From Gemmatimonadota bacterium (GTDB lineage Bacteria; JAAXHH01): a stretch of 50,624 nucleotides of DNA. The stretch spans positions 1 through 50,624 of the forward strand of contig JAPPBT010000051.1 in NCBI GenBank assembly GCA_026702745.1, written 5' to 3'. Shown here piece after piece: positions 27,483 to 37,851 of the stretch. A program made the position numbers and the translations under genes. Numbering within the stretch: the first letter of the stretch is position 1; every line of letters starts with the position of its first letter. The notes beneath the pieces were generated by a model, which saw nothing but the letters and a program-made list of their open reading frames with translations, searched no databases and was not told the origin of the DNA.

Positions 27483-29282
27483 TCATTTGGCGGGTTGTAC
27501 GGGGAAGAACCGGTTCTGAAAGGCCTGCTGCACGATGGTCAGCACGTTGATCATGGTCCAGTACAGGATCAGTCCGGAAGGCAGGTTCATCATGATGAAG
27601 AACAGCACCGTGGGCATGATGTAGACGAACATGGCCTGCCGGGGGTCCTTCATCGTCATCTTGGACTGGATCAGCATCGTGGCCGCCATGAGGACGGGCA
27701 GCACGTAGTACGGATCCCGGAGGGACAGGTCCTGGATCCAACCGATGAATGGCGCGTCCCGCAGTTCGATCGTACTGCTGAAGATGGTGTAGAGCGCGAT
27801 GAGGATCGGCATCTGCAGCAACAGCGGCAGGCAGCCGCCCAGCGGGTTCACCCCCGCGTCCCGGTACAGCTTCATCATCTCCTGGTTCAGCTTGGTCGAA
27901 TCGTTCTTGTGCTTCTCCTTGAGCGATTCCATTTTCGGCTGGAGCGCGGCCATGCCCTGCGTGGCCTTCATGCTCTTGTGGGTCAGGGGAAAGAGCAGGA
28001 TCTTCACGATGATGGACAGCACGATGATCACGACGCCGTAATTGGTGATGAACTGGTGCAGCCAGACCAGGGAAATGAGCGTGATCCGGCTGATCGGCTG
28101 TATGATCGTCCATCCGAGATCGACGGCGCCCTCGAGGCCGTAGCCGTAACTTTCCAGGGTATCGTAGTGGACCGGGCCGAGATAGAGGAGGAAATTGTCC
28201 ACCAGGGGAGAGGCGAGTCCCATGGACAGTTCCGCGGCGATCTGCCGGTCGTCGTATTGGGCGCGCTGCACGGGCCGGCCGTTCAGCCGGTACCCCCTGG
28301 CCTTCCGGTCCACCGGCACCATGGCGGTGAAGAAATACTTGCTTCGCACGCCGACCCAGTGGGTCTCACCCGTGGTCTCGGGCCGCGGGTCTTCGAACTC
28401 GGTCCCGAGGTCTTCATCGATCACCGTGTCGTTGAGCGAGGCGAATCCCCTGAAGGCGTAAAGATCCTGGTCCCAGTCCCGTTCCGTCACGTTGATCCCG
28501 CCGCCCCACCGGAGATAATACTTGCTGCCCAGGGCCAGGTCCTGCCCGCCGTCGATCCTCACCTGGAGATCCACGGCGTAATCGTCCCGGTTGATCACGA
28601 AGGCCTTGGTGATGGTCAGGCCCCCCGGGGCGTCGGCCGTCAGCGTCACGGACCCCGAAGACTGTCCGGGACCCAGCACGACCGCGTCGCGGTCCGCGGC
28701 GAAGCGCAGGGCGCGGGTGCTGCGGGGGCCCCGCTCCGTGGTGAGGACGATGTCAGGGCCGGACTCTCGATCGGGGGGGACGAGTTCCACTTCTTCTCCG
28801 CCAATCCCCCTGTAACCCTTGAGTTTCCAGCTGGTTATCACACCGCCCATCGTATTGATCACACCCCGGAAGTACTGGTTTTCGACGACGATTTCACGGG
28901 GCGCCGGCGCGCCTTCGGCAGGAGGGAGAAACAGCACGCGTTCGGAGCGGTCCCAGCTGTCCGCGGCCAGGTTCTGCCGGGGGCGCTCTTCGGTACGGGG
29001 AGGTGGCGTCCGGCCGGGCTCCGATACGGCGGCGTCCGGCGGTGCTTCAAAGGACGGTCCAGTGGCATCCGGCGGCGCGTCGAAAGCCTGACCGGGGGTC
29101 TCGCCTGAAGGAAAGGCGCCCGCGGGATCGTCCCCGGTCGCGAAATCCCCCGGCTGCTGCTGCGGTACCGTCCGGTCGACCTGGGCAGGACGCTGGGGCG
29201 CGTACATGGGGTATATAATGTAGTAGTAACCGATCCAGGTCAGAATGATCAGTCCGAATGCGCCGAGTACCCGTTTTTCCAT
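27483..29282 (-). CDS. yidC: Membrane protein insertase YidC
   Basis: 599 residues, the long Gram-negative type. Inserts and folds inner-membrane proteins with or without SecYEG. Seen: N-terminal membrane anchor (about 5-25), a low-complexity Pro/Gly/Asp linker (about 30-105, with APPDATGPSFEAPPDA), a large periplasmic beta domain (about 110-380), and the conserved five-helix core including LTHKSMKATQGMAALQPKM, NPLGGCLPLLLQMPILIALY and PSGLILYW. Presence of the periplasmic domain argues for a Gram-negative envelope. It lies downstream of yidD in the conserved rpmH-rnpA-yidD-yidC order. Confidence 0.96.
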   Translation of the reverse strand: MEKRVLGAFGLIILTWIGYYYIIYPMYAPQRPAQVDRTVPQQQPGDFATGDDPAGAFPSGETPGQAFDAPPDATGPSFEAPPDAAVSEPGRTPPPRTEERPRQNLAADSWDRSERVLFLPPAEGAPAPREIVVENQYFRGVINTMGGVITSWKLKGYRGIGGEEVELVPPDRESGPDIVLTTERGPRSTRALRFAADRDAVVLGPGQSSGSVTLTADAPGGLTITKAFVINRDDYAVDLQVRIDGGQDLALGSKYYLRWGGGINVTERDWDQDLYAFRGFASLNDTVIDEDLGTEFEDPRPETTGETHWVGVRSKYFFTAMVPVDRKARGYRLNGRPVQRAQYDDRQIAAELSMGLASPLVDNFLLYLGPVHYDTLESYGYGLEGAVDLGWTIIQPISRITLISLVWLHQFITNYGVVIIVLSIIVKILLFPLTHKSMKATQGMAALQPKMESLKEKHKNDSTKLNQEMMKLYRDAGVNPLGGCLPLLLQMPILIALYTIFSSTIELRDAPFIGWIQDLSLRDPYYVLPVLMAATMLIQSKMTMKDPRQAMFVYIMPTVLFFIMMNLPSGLILYWTMINVLTIVQQAFQNRFFPVQPAK

Positions 29283-29321
29283 GGTCGTTGTGATTCCGGG
29301 GTTTCAAGCCGTGGCATGCGG

Positions 29322-29684
29322 CTAATCGCGTGGTCCGTCCGGTGCGCCAAGTGCACCTGTCCCGGTTGTTCCGACGGGCACGCCCGATTCGGCCGGCACG
29401 CCTGATTCGACGCAGCAATCCTGTACGCCCGGCCCGGGTGATCCGTCCGGTTGCTCCACCGGATCGTAACCGCCCGGGTGAAAGGGATGGCAACGCAGCA
29501 GCCGCCACACGGCCATGCGGGTCCCGGTGAACAGGCCTTTTCGTTCCAGTGCTTCGATGGCGTAATTCGAACAGGTGGGGGTAAACCTGCAGCTTGGCGG
29601 GAGGAGCGGGGAGATGACGAGCCGATAGCCGCGGACGCCCCAGACGAGCGTGGTCGTAATTGCCCTGGTCAGCCGTTTCCACAT
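29322..29684 (-). CDS. yidD: Membrane protein insertion efficiency factor YidD
   Basis: 120 residues from the ATG at 29684. The first 80 are a typical Yid[54 protein letters not shown], with the conserved cysteines. YidD is a small membrane-associated protein that helps membrane protein insertion. A Gly/Val/Pro-rich tail of about 40 residues (repeats like [12 protein letters not shown]) extends past the usual end. The start overlaps the end of rnpA by 16 bases. A longer frame upstream is only the rnpA shadow. Confidence 0.9.
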   Translation of the reverse strand: MWKRLTRAITTTLVWGVRGYRLVISPLLPPSCRFTPTCSNYAIEALERKGLFTGTRMAVWRLLRCHPFHPGGYDPVEQPDGSPGPGVQDCCVESGVPAESGVPVGTTGTGALGAPDGPRD

Positions 29685-30040
29685 AAGCGTGTCACCGCGG
29701 TACGGTAGAGGGACAGGAACTCTTCGTTCATCTGGCGGTAGGTCCATTCCCGGTCGGAACTGCGGGCGATCAGCACCAGATGCACCCCCCTCTTCAGGCG
29801 GCATCTGTTCAACCGGTAGATTTCCCGCATTCTCCGGCGGACCAGATTCCGCTTGACCGCGCCGCCGTAGTGCCTGGTCACGATGAAACCGACCCGGCGC
29901 TCGAGCCGGTCCGGACACGCGGCCAGAGACAGGGTCATCGAACGTCCGCGGACGGTCAGTCCGCATTTCCTGACCCGTTCGAACTCCCACCGGTGTCTCA
30001 TGCGTTCGTCGTGGGGAAAACGTCGGGAACCGGCGGCCAT
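29669..30040 (-). CDS. rnpA: Ribonuclease P protein component
   Basis: 123 residues. Protein subunit of RNase P, which matures tRNA 5' ends with the catalytic RNA (not in this window). Seen: [20 protein letters not shown] at the N-terminus and the RNA-binding signature [17 protein letters not shown] (family pattern RNxxKRxxRE). It follows rpmH by 32 bases and overlaps yidD by 16. Start ATG 30040 is chosen because family similarity (the R-F-P/K-x-x-R-x-R segment) begins right after it. Confidence 0.94.
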   Translation of the reverse strand: MAAGSRRFPHDERMRHRWEFERVRKCGLTVRGRSMTLSLAACPDRLERRVGFIVTRHYGGAVKRNLVRRRMREIYRLNRCRLKRGVHLVLIARSSDREWTYRQMNEEFLSLYRTAVTRLCGNG

Positions 30041-30072
30041 GGTGCATCGGTCCTGCCGCGTTCGGGCGGCGC

Positions 30073-30207
30073 CTAAACGGCGACGCGTACCCTTCCCTTG
30101 GCCCGTCGGCGGTTCAGTATCAACCGTCCCGCCCTGGTGCTCATCCTTCGACGAAACCCGTGCCTGCGGTGCCGCTTGAGATTGCTCGGCTGAAAGGTCC
30201 GCTTCAT
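30073..30207 (-). CDS. rpmH: 50S ribosomal protein L34
   Basis: 44 residues beginning [20 protein letters not shown] and continuing with the family pattern [19 protein letters not shown]. This is the standard L34 sequence and length. The ATG at 30207 has GGGAG upstream. It is the first gene of the leftward run and has a clear promoter at 30257-30285. It is divergent from dnaA, the ancestral bacterial arrangement at the origin. Confidence 0.97.
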   Translation of the reverse strand: MKRTFQPSNLKRHRRHGFRRRMSTRAGRLILNRRRAKGRVRVAV

Positions 30208-30256
30208 CGTTTACTCCCGTTTTTTCTTCCTGTTTTCACAAAAACAACAACCCTCC

Positions 30257-30285
30257 ATATTACCCCCGAAGCGCGATTAAGTCAA
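30257..30285 (-). promoter_or_regulatory. Sigma70-type promoter of the rpmH-rsmG run
   Basis: On the minus strand, TTGACT (complement of 30280-30285), a 17-base spacer and TAATAT (complement of 30257-30262). The predicted start is near 30250, about 43 bases upstream of rpmH. Confidence 0.7.
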
Positions 30286-30332
30286 GTTGTTTTTGGTCTT
30301 TCCAGGGGAGCAAATCTTTTCGAGATATTCTC

Positions 30333-30361
30333 TTGACAGTACCCCGCTCACCATACATACT
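30333..30361 (+). promoter_or_regulatory. Probable promoter of dnaA
   Basis: Perfect TTGACA (30333-30338), 17-base spacer, CATACT (30356-30361). It gives a leader of about 180 bases before dnaA at 30551. I see no perfect DnaA box in 30208-30550, so dnaA autoregulation from here is not evident. Confidence 0.55.
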
Positions 30362-30550
30362 AATTTGAAGATACGACCCGCAACGTTTCCGCCTGCCGTG
30401 GATTTGTTGTCGCACCTAACACCACCTTAATTGTAGTAATTTCAACAATTTAGCATGTTACATGCGAGCGTACGAGTATGTTTTCGGACCGAAAAACCAC
30501 CGGTCCGTTCACAGGCTTTCCAGTCCCTTCAGTCCACAAGGTAATACGCA

Positions 30551-31957
30551 ATGAAGCAGGAAGATCCTGCACAGCTCTGGTCGGTGTGTTTATCGGAACT
30601 GAGGGGCATGATGCCCGCGCAGACGTTCGCGACCTGGTTCGAGCGGACAAGGGGGCATGACGTAACACCGGATAGATTCACGATCGAGGTACCGAACCCG
30701 TTCTCCGGCGAACGGATGCTGAAGCGGTTTCACGACAAGATCAGCCAGGTCGTGACGACCCAGCTCGGTCGCCAGGTCGTCATTGACTATCACATTTTCG
30801 AGGGCAATTCGCAGATCATCCCGGTGCTTACCGACTTGCCCTCCTACGTGACGGACCGGGCGGACCGGGCAGACCGGGCGGACCGGGCGGATCAGGCGGA
30901 CCGGGAACATCAGGCCGCGGGCGCAACGGAATCGGACAACCTCTACGACAACTACACCTTCGAGAACTTCGTCGTGGGGGAATGCAACGACTTCGCCCAC
31001 GCGGCGTCCCTGGCCGTGGTGAAATCCCCGGGCCAGCAGACCTTCAATCCCCTGGTCATCTACGGCGGTGTCGGCCTGGGCAAGACCCACCTGGCGCAGG
31101 CGATCGCCCACGAATCGAAGCGGCTCGGTACTGTCGACCGAAGCAGGTACGTCACGTCGGAGATCTTCTACAACGAGTTCATCGAGTCCATCCAGGAAAA
31201 GAAGACGAAGGAGTTCGCGCAGACCTACCGGAACGTCGACCTGCTGATCGTGGACGACATCCAGTTCTTCTGCAAGGGGCACAAGGACCGAACCCAGGAG
31301 GAGTTCTTCCACACCTTCGACGTGTTGCGGCAGAAGGGCAAGCAGATCGTCCTGACCAGCGACCGGATACCGAAGGAGCTTTCCGGCCTGGAGGAACGGC
31401 TGGTGTCCCGGTTCGAGTGGGGGCTTCTCGCGGACATGAAGCCGCCCGACTACGAGACCCGGGAGGCCATTCTACAGAAGAAGGCGGACAAGGACGGACT
31501 GTCGCTCAGCCCGGACGTCATCGCCTATATCGCCGACCGCGTCGCATCGAACATCCGGGAGCTGGAAGGCGCCGTGCTCAGCCTGCTGGCCTACGCGTCG
31601 CTGAGTCACTGCGACATCACCATCGAAGTGGCGAAGCGGGTGCTGAGCAACAAGATCCGCAGAAAACAGCGCTCCGTGGGAATGGACGACATTCAAAAGG
31701 CCGCGGCCGGCCATTACGGCGTGCCCGTCGAGGATCTCGCCGCGAAGACACGGAAGAAGCACGTCGTGGCGGCCCGCCAGGCCGCCATGTATCTTTGCAG
31801 GGACATGACCCGCGCGTCGCTTAAGGATATCGGCGCGGTTTTCGGCAAGAGAGACCACACCACCGTCATACACGCCTGCCGGACGGTCGAGAAGCTTCTT
31901 TTGTCCGACGAAAACCTGCACGAAGACCTCGACAAGATCAGGAATGCCCTTTCATAG
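30551..31957 (+). CDS. dnaA: Chromosomal replication initiator DnaA
   Basis: 468 residues. Binds DnaA boxes, melts oriC and loads the helicase. Domain I about 1-85 (LWSVCLSELRGMMPAQTFATW). Domain II is a variable linker, here containing an Asp-Arg-Ala tripeptide repeat (102-118). Domain III is AAA+ with Walker A GGVGLGKTH (172-180), Walker B LLIVDDIQFF and a sensor region (LTSDRIPKELSGLEERLVSRF). Domain IV has the DNA-binding signature FGKRDHTTVIHACR. The ATG at 30551 has AAGG upstream. It is divergent from rpmH and followed by the 787-base oriC gap and dnaN. Confidence 0.98.
   Translation: MKQEDPAQLWSVCLSELRGMMPAQTFATWFERTRGHDVTPDRFTIEVPNPFSGERMLKRFHDKISQVVTTQLGRQVVIDYHIFEGNSQIIPVLTDLPSYVTDRADRADRADRADQADREHQAAGATESDNLYDNYTFENFVVGECNDFAHAASLAVVKSPGQQTFNPLVIYGGVGLGKTHLAQAIAHESKRLGTVDRSRYVTSEIFYNEFIESIQEKKTKEFAQTYRNVDLLIVDDIQFFCKGHKDRTQEEFFHTFDVLRQKGKQIVLTSDRIPKELSGLEERLVSRFEWGLLADMKPPDYETREAILQKKADKDGLSLSPDVIAYIADRVASNIRELEGAVLSLLAYASLSHCDITIEVAKRVLSNKIRRKQRSVGMDDIQKAAAGHYGVPVEDLAAKTRKKHVVAARQAAMYLCRDMTRASLKDIGAVFGKRDHTTVIHACRTVEKLLLSDENLHEDLDKIRNALS
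30854..30904 (+). repeat. Nine-base in-frame tandem repeat in dnaA domain II
   Basis: About 5.7 units of GACCGGGCG encode (Asp-Arg-Ala) repeats at residues 102-118 of DnaA, with one unit changed to Asp-Gln-Ala. The linker tolerates length change in other bacteria, so the copy number is likely to vary among relatives. Confidence 0.9.
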
Positions 31958-31969
31958 CCCCGCCTGCTG

Positions 31970-32560
31970 TCAAGCAACACTCTCCACACTGTCATATCCC
32001 CCGCAACCTGTGGATAACTCGATGGTTATCCACATTTTGTCAACAATTATCACCTCCTGTAACTTCTGATCCCACAATACGTTGCATAGTGTATTTACCG
32101 AATTTCCACACCAATCCACCAGGGTTAATGCACCGGAGTGTGGAAAGATCTCCGCCCGCAGTTAAAAAAGGCCTCGTTTCGGCCTGGAACAGACCTCGGA
32201 ACGGTTTTCATACGTCCGACTGCTCATCGGCGTGGATCAGGCACATTTCCGGACTGGAGATGATGTGGATAACCCGGGGGATAAGGGGACGCGGAGTGTC
32301 AATGATTTGTGTATAACTGGCTGATTTGTCCCCTATTGGTTTCTAGTGTGTGGATTATGTGGATAAACAAGTGTTTAGGTGCCTGTTTCTCCACATCTTT
32401 GTTTTTTTGCAAATTATTGAATTTATTGTTGGTTATCATCACTAATGCGTATTTATGCACATATCCACATTCCTTATTAGTATTATTCCTTTCTTATACA
32501 TACATAATACAATAGATAGTATACACAATATATTGTACGATTTCAGAGACATACCGCTAC
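31970..32560. other. Probable chromosomal replication origin (oriC) between dnaA and dnaN
   Basis: Perfect DnaA boxes (TTATCCACA or its complement): 32009-32017 (minus), 32026-32034 (plus), 32264-32272 (minus) and 32358-32366 (minus). Near-matches with one change: 32349-32357 (minus, abutting the perfect box) and 32461-32469 (plus). Several shorter CCACA elements lie between. An A/T-rich stretch at about 32394-32540 is a candidate unwinding element. The site lies between leftward and rightward gene runs and 3 kb from dnaA's divergent partner genes. The limits given are approximate. Confidence 0.88.
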
Positions 32561-32597
32561 GTTCTACAATATAGGGTGGTTTTGCCTCACAAAACCC

Positions 32598-32625
32598 TTG
32601 CGCTGTCCCGAGCGTAATCTATATT
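32598..32625 (+). promoter_or_regulatory. Probable promoter of dnaN
   Basis: TTGCGC (32598-32603), a 16-base spacer and TATATT (32620-32625), giving a leader of about 115 bases before dnaN. The -35 is moderate, the -10 good. Confidence 0.45.
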
Positions 32626-32744
32626 ATATTCAATAATAGTAATAGGTTACTGTACAATAAACCTCCCCGGTTCATTCTGTGCAGTGCGGATCCGACGAGG
32701 TAACCGGCGAAGAACGCCCTGAAGGCTGCCCAAAGGAGTACCCT

Positions 32745-33875
32745 GTGAAAATCACCATTCCGTCCAGTTCCACCCTCATGAGCGGTATTCAGACCGTCCT
32801 GAACGTCGTTCCGCCGAAGACGACCCTTCCTATCCTGTCCAACATGCTGCTGGAGACGGAAGACGGCCACCTGACCATAGGGGCCACCGACCTGGACATA
32901 TTCATCATGACCAGGATCCCCGCCCAGATATCGGGAGAGGGATCGATCACGGTGCCTGGAAGGAAATTCGCGGAAATGGTGCGCGAGCTGCCCGACGCGC
33001 CCGTGGATATCGAGGTGGACGGGGTCAAGGTGATCATCCGGTGTGACCGCGGGGTTTTTCGCCTGGTGGGCATCAGCAAGGACGAGTACCCGGCACTGCC
33101 GGACGTGGCGTCCGATCAGACCATTGAGATACCCTCGTCTTCGCTGCAGCGGCTGATCCGCAAGACAGTGTACGCCGTATCGAAGGACGAGATCCACCCG
33201 AGTCTCTGGGGCGCGTTCCTCCGCATAGGCCGGGGTGCCGTCCGGATGGTGGCCACCGATGGGCACCGGCTGGCCAAGACGACGCTCCCCTGCGATGTTT
33301 CCGATGCGGCCACGGAAGGGATCATCGTGCCGCCCAAGGCGCTGAACAACCTCTCGCGCCTCATCGGGGAATCGGACTCGCCGTCCCGGATCACCATCGG
33401 CGAGAACCACGTCCTGTTCGAACTGGAGAATGCCCGGTTGTTCGCCAGGCTGATCGAAGCGACCTATCCGGACTACGAACGGGTGATTCCCACGGGCAAT
33501 GACAAGGTGGTCAAGGTGAACCGCGAGGAGCTCGAGAGCGCCGTCCGCCGCGTGTCCGTGCTGTCCAATCCCTCCACCCGGCAGATCCGGTATTCCTTCC
33601 GGCCGGGATTCGTCGAACTGAGTTCCTTCAGCCACGATATCGGCGGCGAGGCCCGGGAAGAGGTGCCGGCCGAATACGAAGGCGAAGCCATGGACACGAC
33701 CTACGATTTCCGCTACCTCCTCGACGTCGTGGAGCGGATAGAGAGCGAGGAAGTGGTTTTCAAACTGGATACGCCGGTCAGCGCGGGGATTATCACCCCC
33801 TCCCGGGAGGAATCGGAGGGCGAGGACTACGAGTGCCTGATCATGCCCTTCAGGACGACCGAGGCGGAAAGCTAA
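32745..33875 (+). CDS. dnaN: DNA polymerase III beta sliding clamp
   Basis: 376 residues from the GTG at 32745, chosen because AAGGAG sits 6 bases upstream and the protein then begins with the usual (M)KITI. The open frame extends to 32679 without family similarity. It encodes the ring-shaped processivity clamp. Three clamp domains are visible: TTLPILSNMLLETEDG in the first, ATDGHRLAKTTLP in the second, and the C-terminal ECLIMPFR in place of the usual YVVMPMR. It is followed one base later by recF. Confidence 0.95.
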   Translation: MKITIPSSSTLMSGIQTVLNVVPPKTTLPILSNMLLETEDGHLTIGATDLDIFIMTRIPAQISGEGSITVPGRKFAEMVRELPDAPVDIEVDGVKVIIRCDRGVFRLVGISKDEYPALPDVASDQTIEIPSSSLQRLIRKTVYAVSKDEIHPSLWGAFLRIGRGAVRMVATDGHRLAKTTLPCDVSDAATEGIIVPPKALNNLSRLIGESDSPSRITIGENHVLFELENARLFARLIEATYPDYERVIPTGNDKVVKVNREELESAVRRVSVLSNPSTRQIRYSFRPGFVELSSFSHDIGGEAREEVPAEYEGEAMDTTYDFRYLLDVVERIESEEVVFKLDTPVSAGIITPSREESEGEDYECLIMPFRTTEAES

Positions 33876-33876
33876 G

Positions 33877-34978
33877 GTGCACCTTCAAGGGCTGTCCCTC
33901 AGCCATTTCAGGAATTACGCATCCCTGTCGCTGGCCTGTGATTTGCAAACGAACGTTTTCATCGGATCGAACGGACAAGGAAAGACCAACCTCCTGGAAG
34001 CGGTTTACTACCTGTGCGTGGCCCGGTCCTGCCGCGAGGCACAGGACCGGGATCTCGTGCGCATGGGGGCGGACCACTTCCTGATACAGGGACAGGGCCG
34101 GTCCGCGGAGGGCAGGGAGGTCGAGGTACAGATCCGATACGCCCGCCCGTCGGGGAAGAAGGTCTTTGTAAACGAGTCGCCCCAGCGGAACCTGTCGGAC
34201 CTGTATGGAATCCTGGCGGCCGTCGTGATCTCGCCGGACGACCGGAGGCTGGTCCAGGGCTCGCCGGGCTCGCGACGGCGGTTCCTCGACATCGCGATCT
34301 CGCAGTCCAACGCGCCGTATCTTACGGCCCTGCAGGAATACAGGCGGGTAGTCCGGCAACGCAACGAGGCTTTGCGCGCGCACCAGGAGCGGCCGGGGAG
34401 GACGGAGGACCTGGAGGTCTGGAACGCCCCGCTGGTCGCGCTGGGCAGCCGCATCATGAGAAAGCGGGTGGAAGTCGTCGAGGACCTGAAGGAAGAAGCC
34501 GGCCGCATTCACGCCGCCGTGAGCGACGACAACGAGTGCCTCGAGATCGCCTACGCGCCGTCCTTCGAATACGAGGCGCTTGCCGATATCGAGCAGGCCT
34601 TCGAGGAGGCGCTGGACCGCGCCGCGCCGCGGGAGAGGGCGCGGTGCATGACGGAGGTGGGGCCCCACCGGGACGACCTGTCCATCCGGATGAACGGGGT
34701 CTCGCTGCAGGCCTTCGGGTCGCAGGGACAGCACAAGACGGCGGCGACGGCCCTCAAGCTGGCGGAAGCCCGCTTCCTGTGGCGCCGGCTGCAGGCCCCG
34801 CCCCTGCTGCTGCTGGATGACATATTCGCGGAGATCGACGCCGCCAGGACGGGCCGCCTGATGGAAATGGTACCGGCCTACGGCCAGACCTTCATTACGA
34901 CGGCCAAGGAAAGTGATATCGGGGACTACAACCGGGGGATCACCCGGTTCCGCGTCCACGGAGGCGCGGTGACGCCCT

Positions 34979-34986
<8 letters not shown>
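33877..34986 (+). CDS. recF: DNA replication and repair protein RecF
   Basis: 369 residues. SMC-like ATPase that helps load RecA at gaps. Seen: N-terminal LSLSHFRNYASL, Walker A GSNGQGKTNLLEAVYYL, the SPDDRRLVQGSPGSRRRFLD segment, GPHRDDLSIRMNG, signature SQGQHKTAATALKLA and Walker B LLLLDDIFAEID. The start is a GTG at 33877, one base after the dnaN stop. The end overlaps the DUF721 gene by 8 bases, so dnaN-recF-dciA are coupled. Confidence 0.95.
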
Positions 34987-37794
<2,808 letters not shown>

Positions 37795-37851
37795 TACCTG
37801 GCGCCTGCCCGGCGCGATCACAACATGAATTAACACGTTCAAGGGGAAAGC

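Noticed and set aside
27358-28113. 251-codon minus-strand ORF that might be jag/khpB between yidC and mnmE
   Set aside because: It overlaps the yidC core in another frame and has no KH or R3H motifs; the true gap between yidC and mnmE is only 129 bases.
32089-32515. Two short plus-strand ORFs (75 and 68 codons) in the dnaA-dnaN gap
   Set aside because: They run through the DnaA-box/AT-rich origin region, lack ribosome binding sites and have biased composition.
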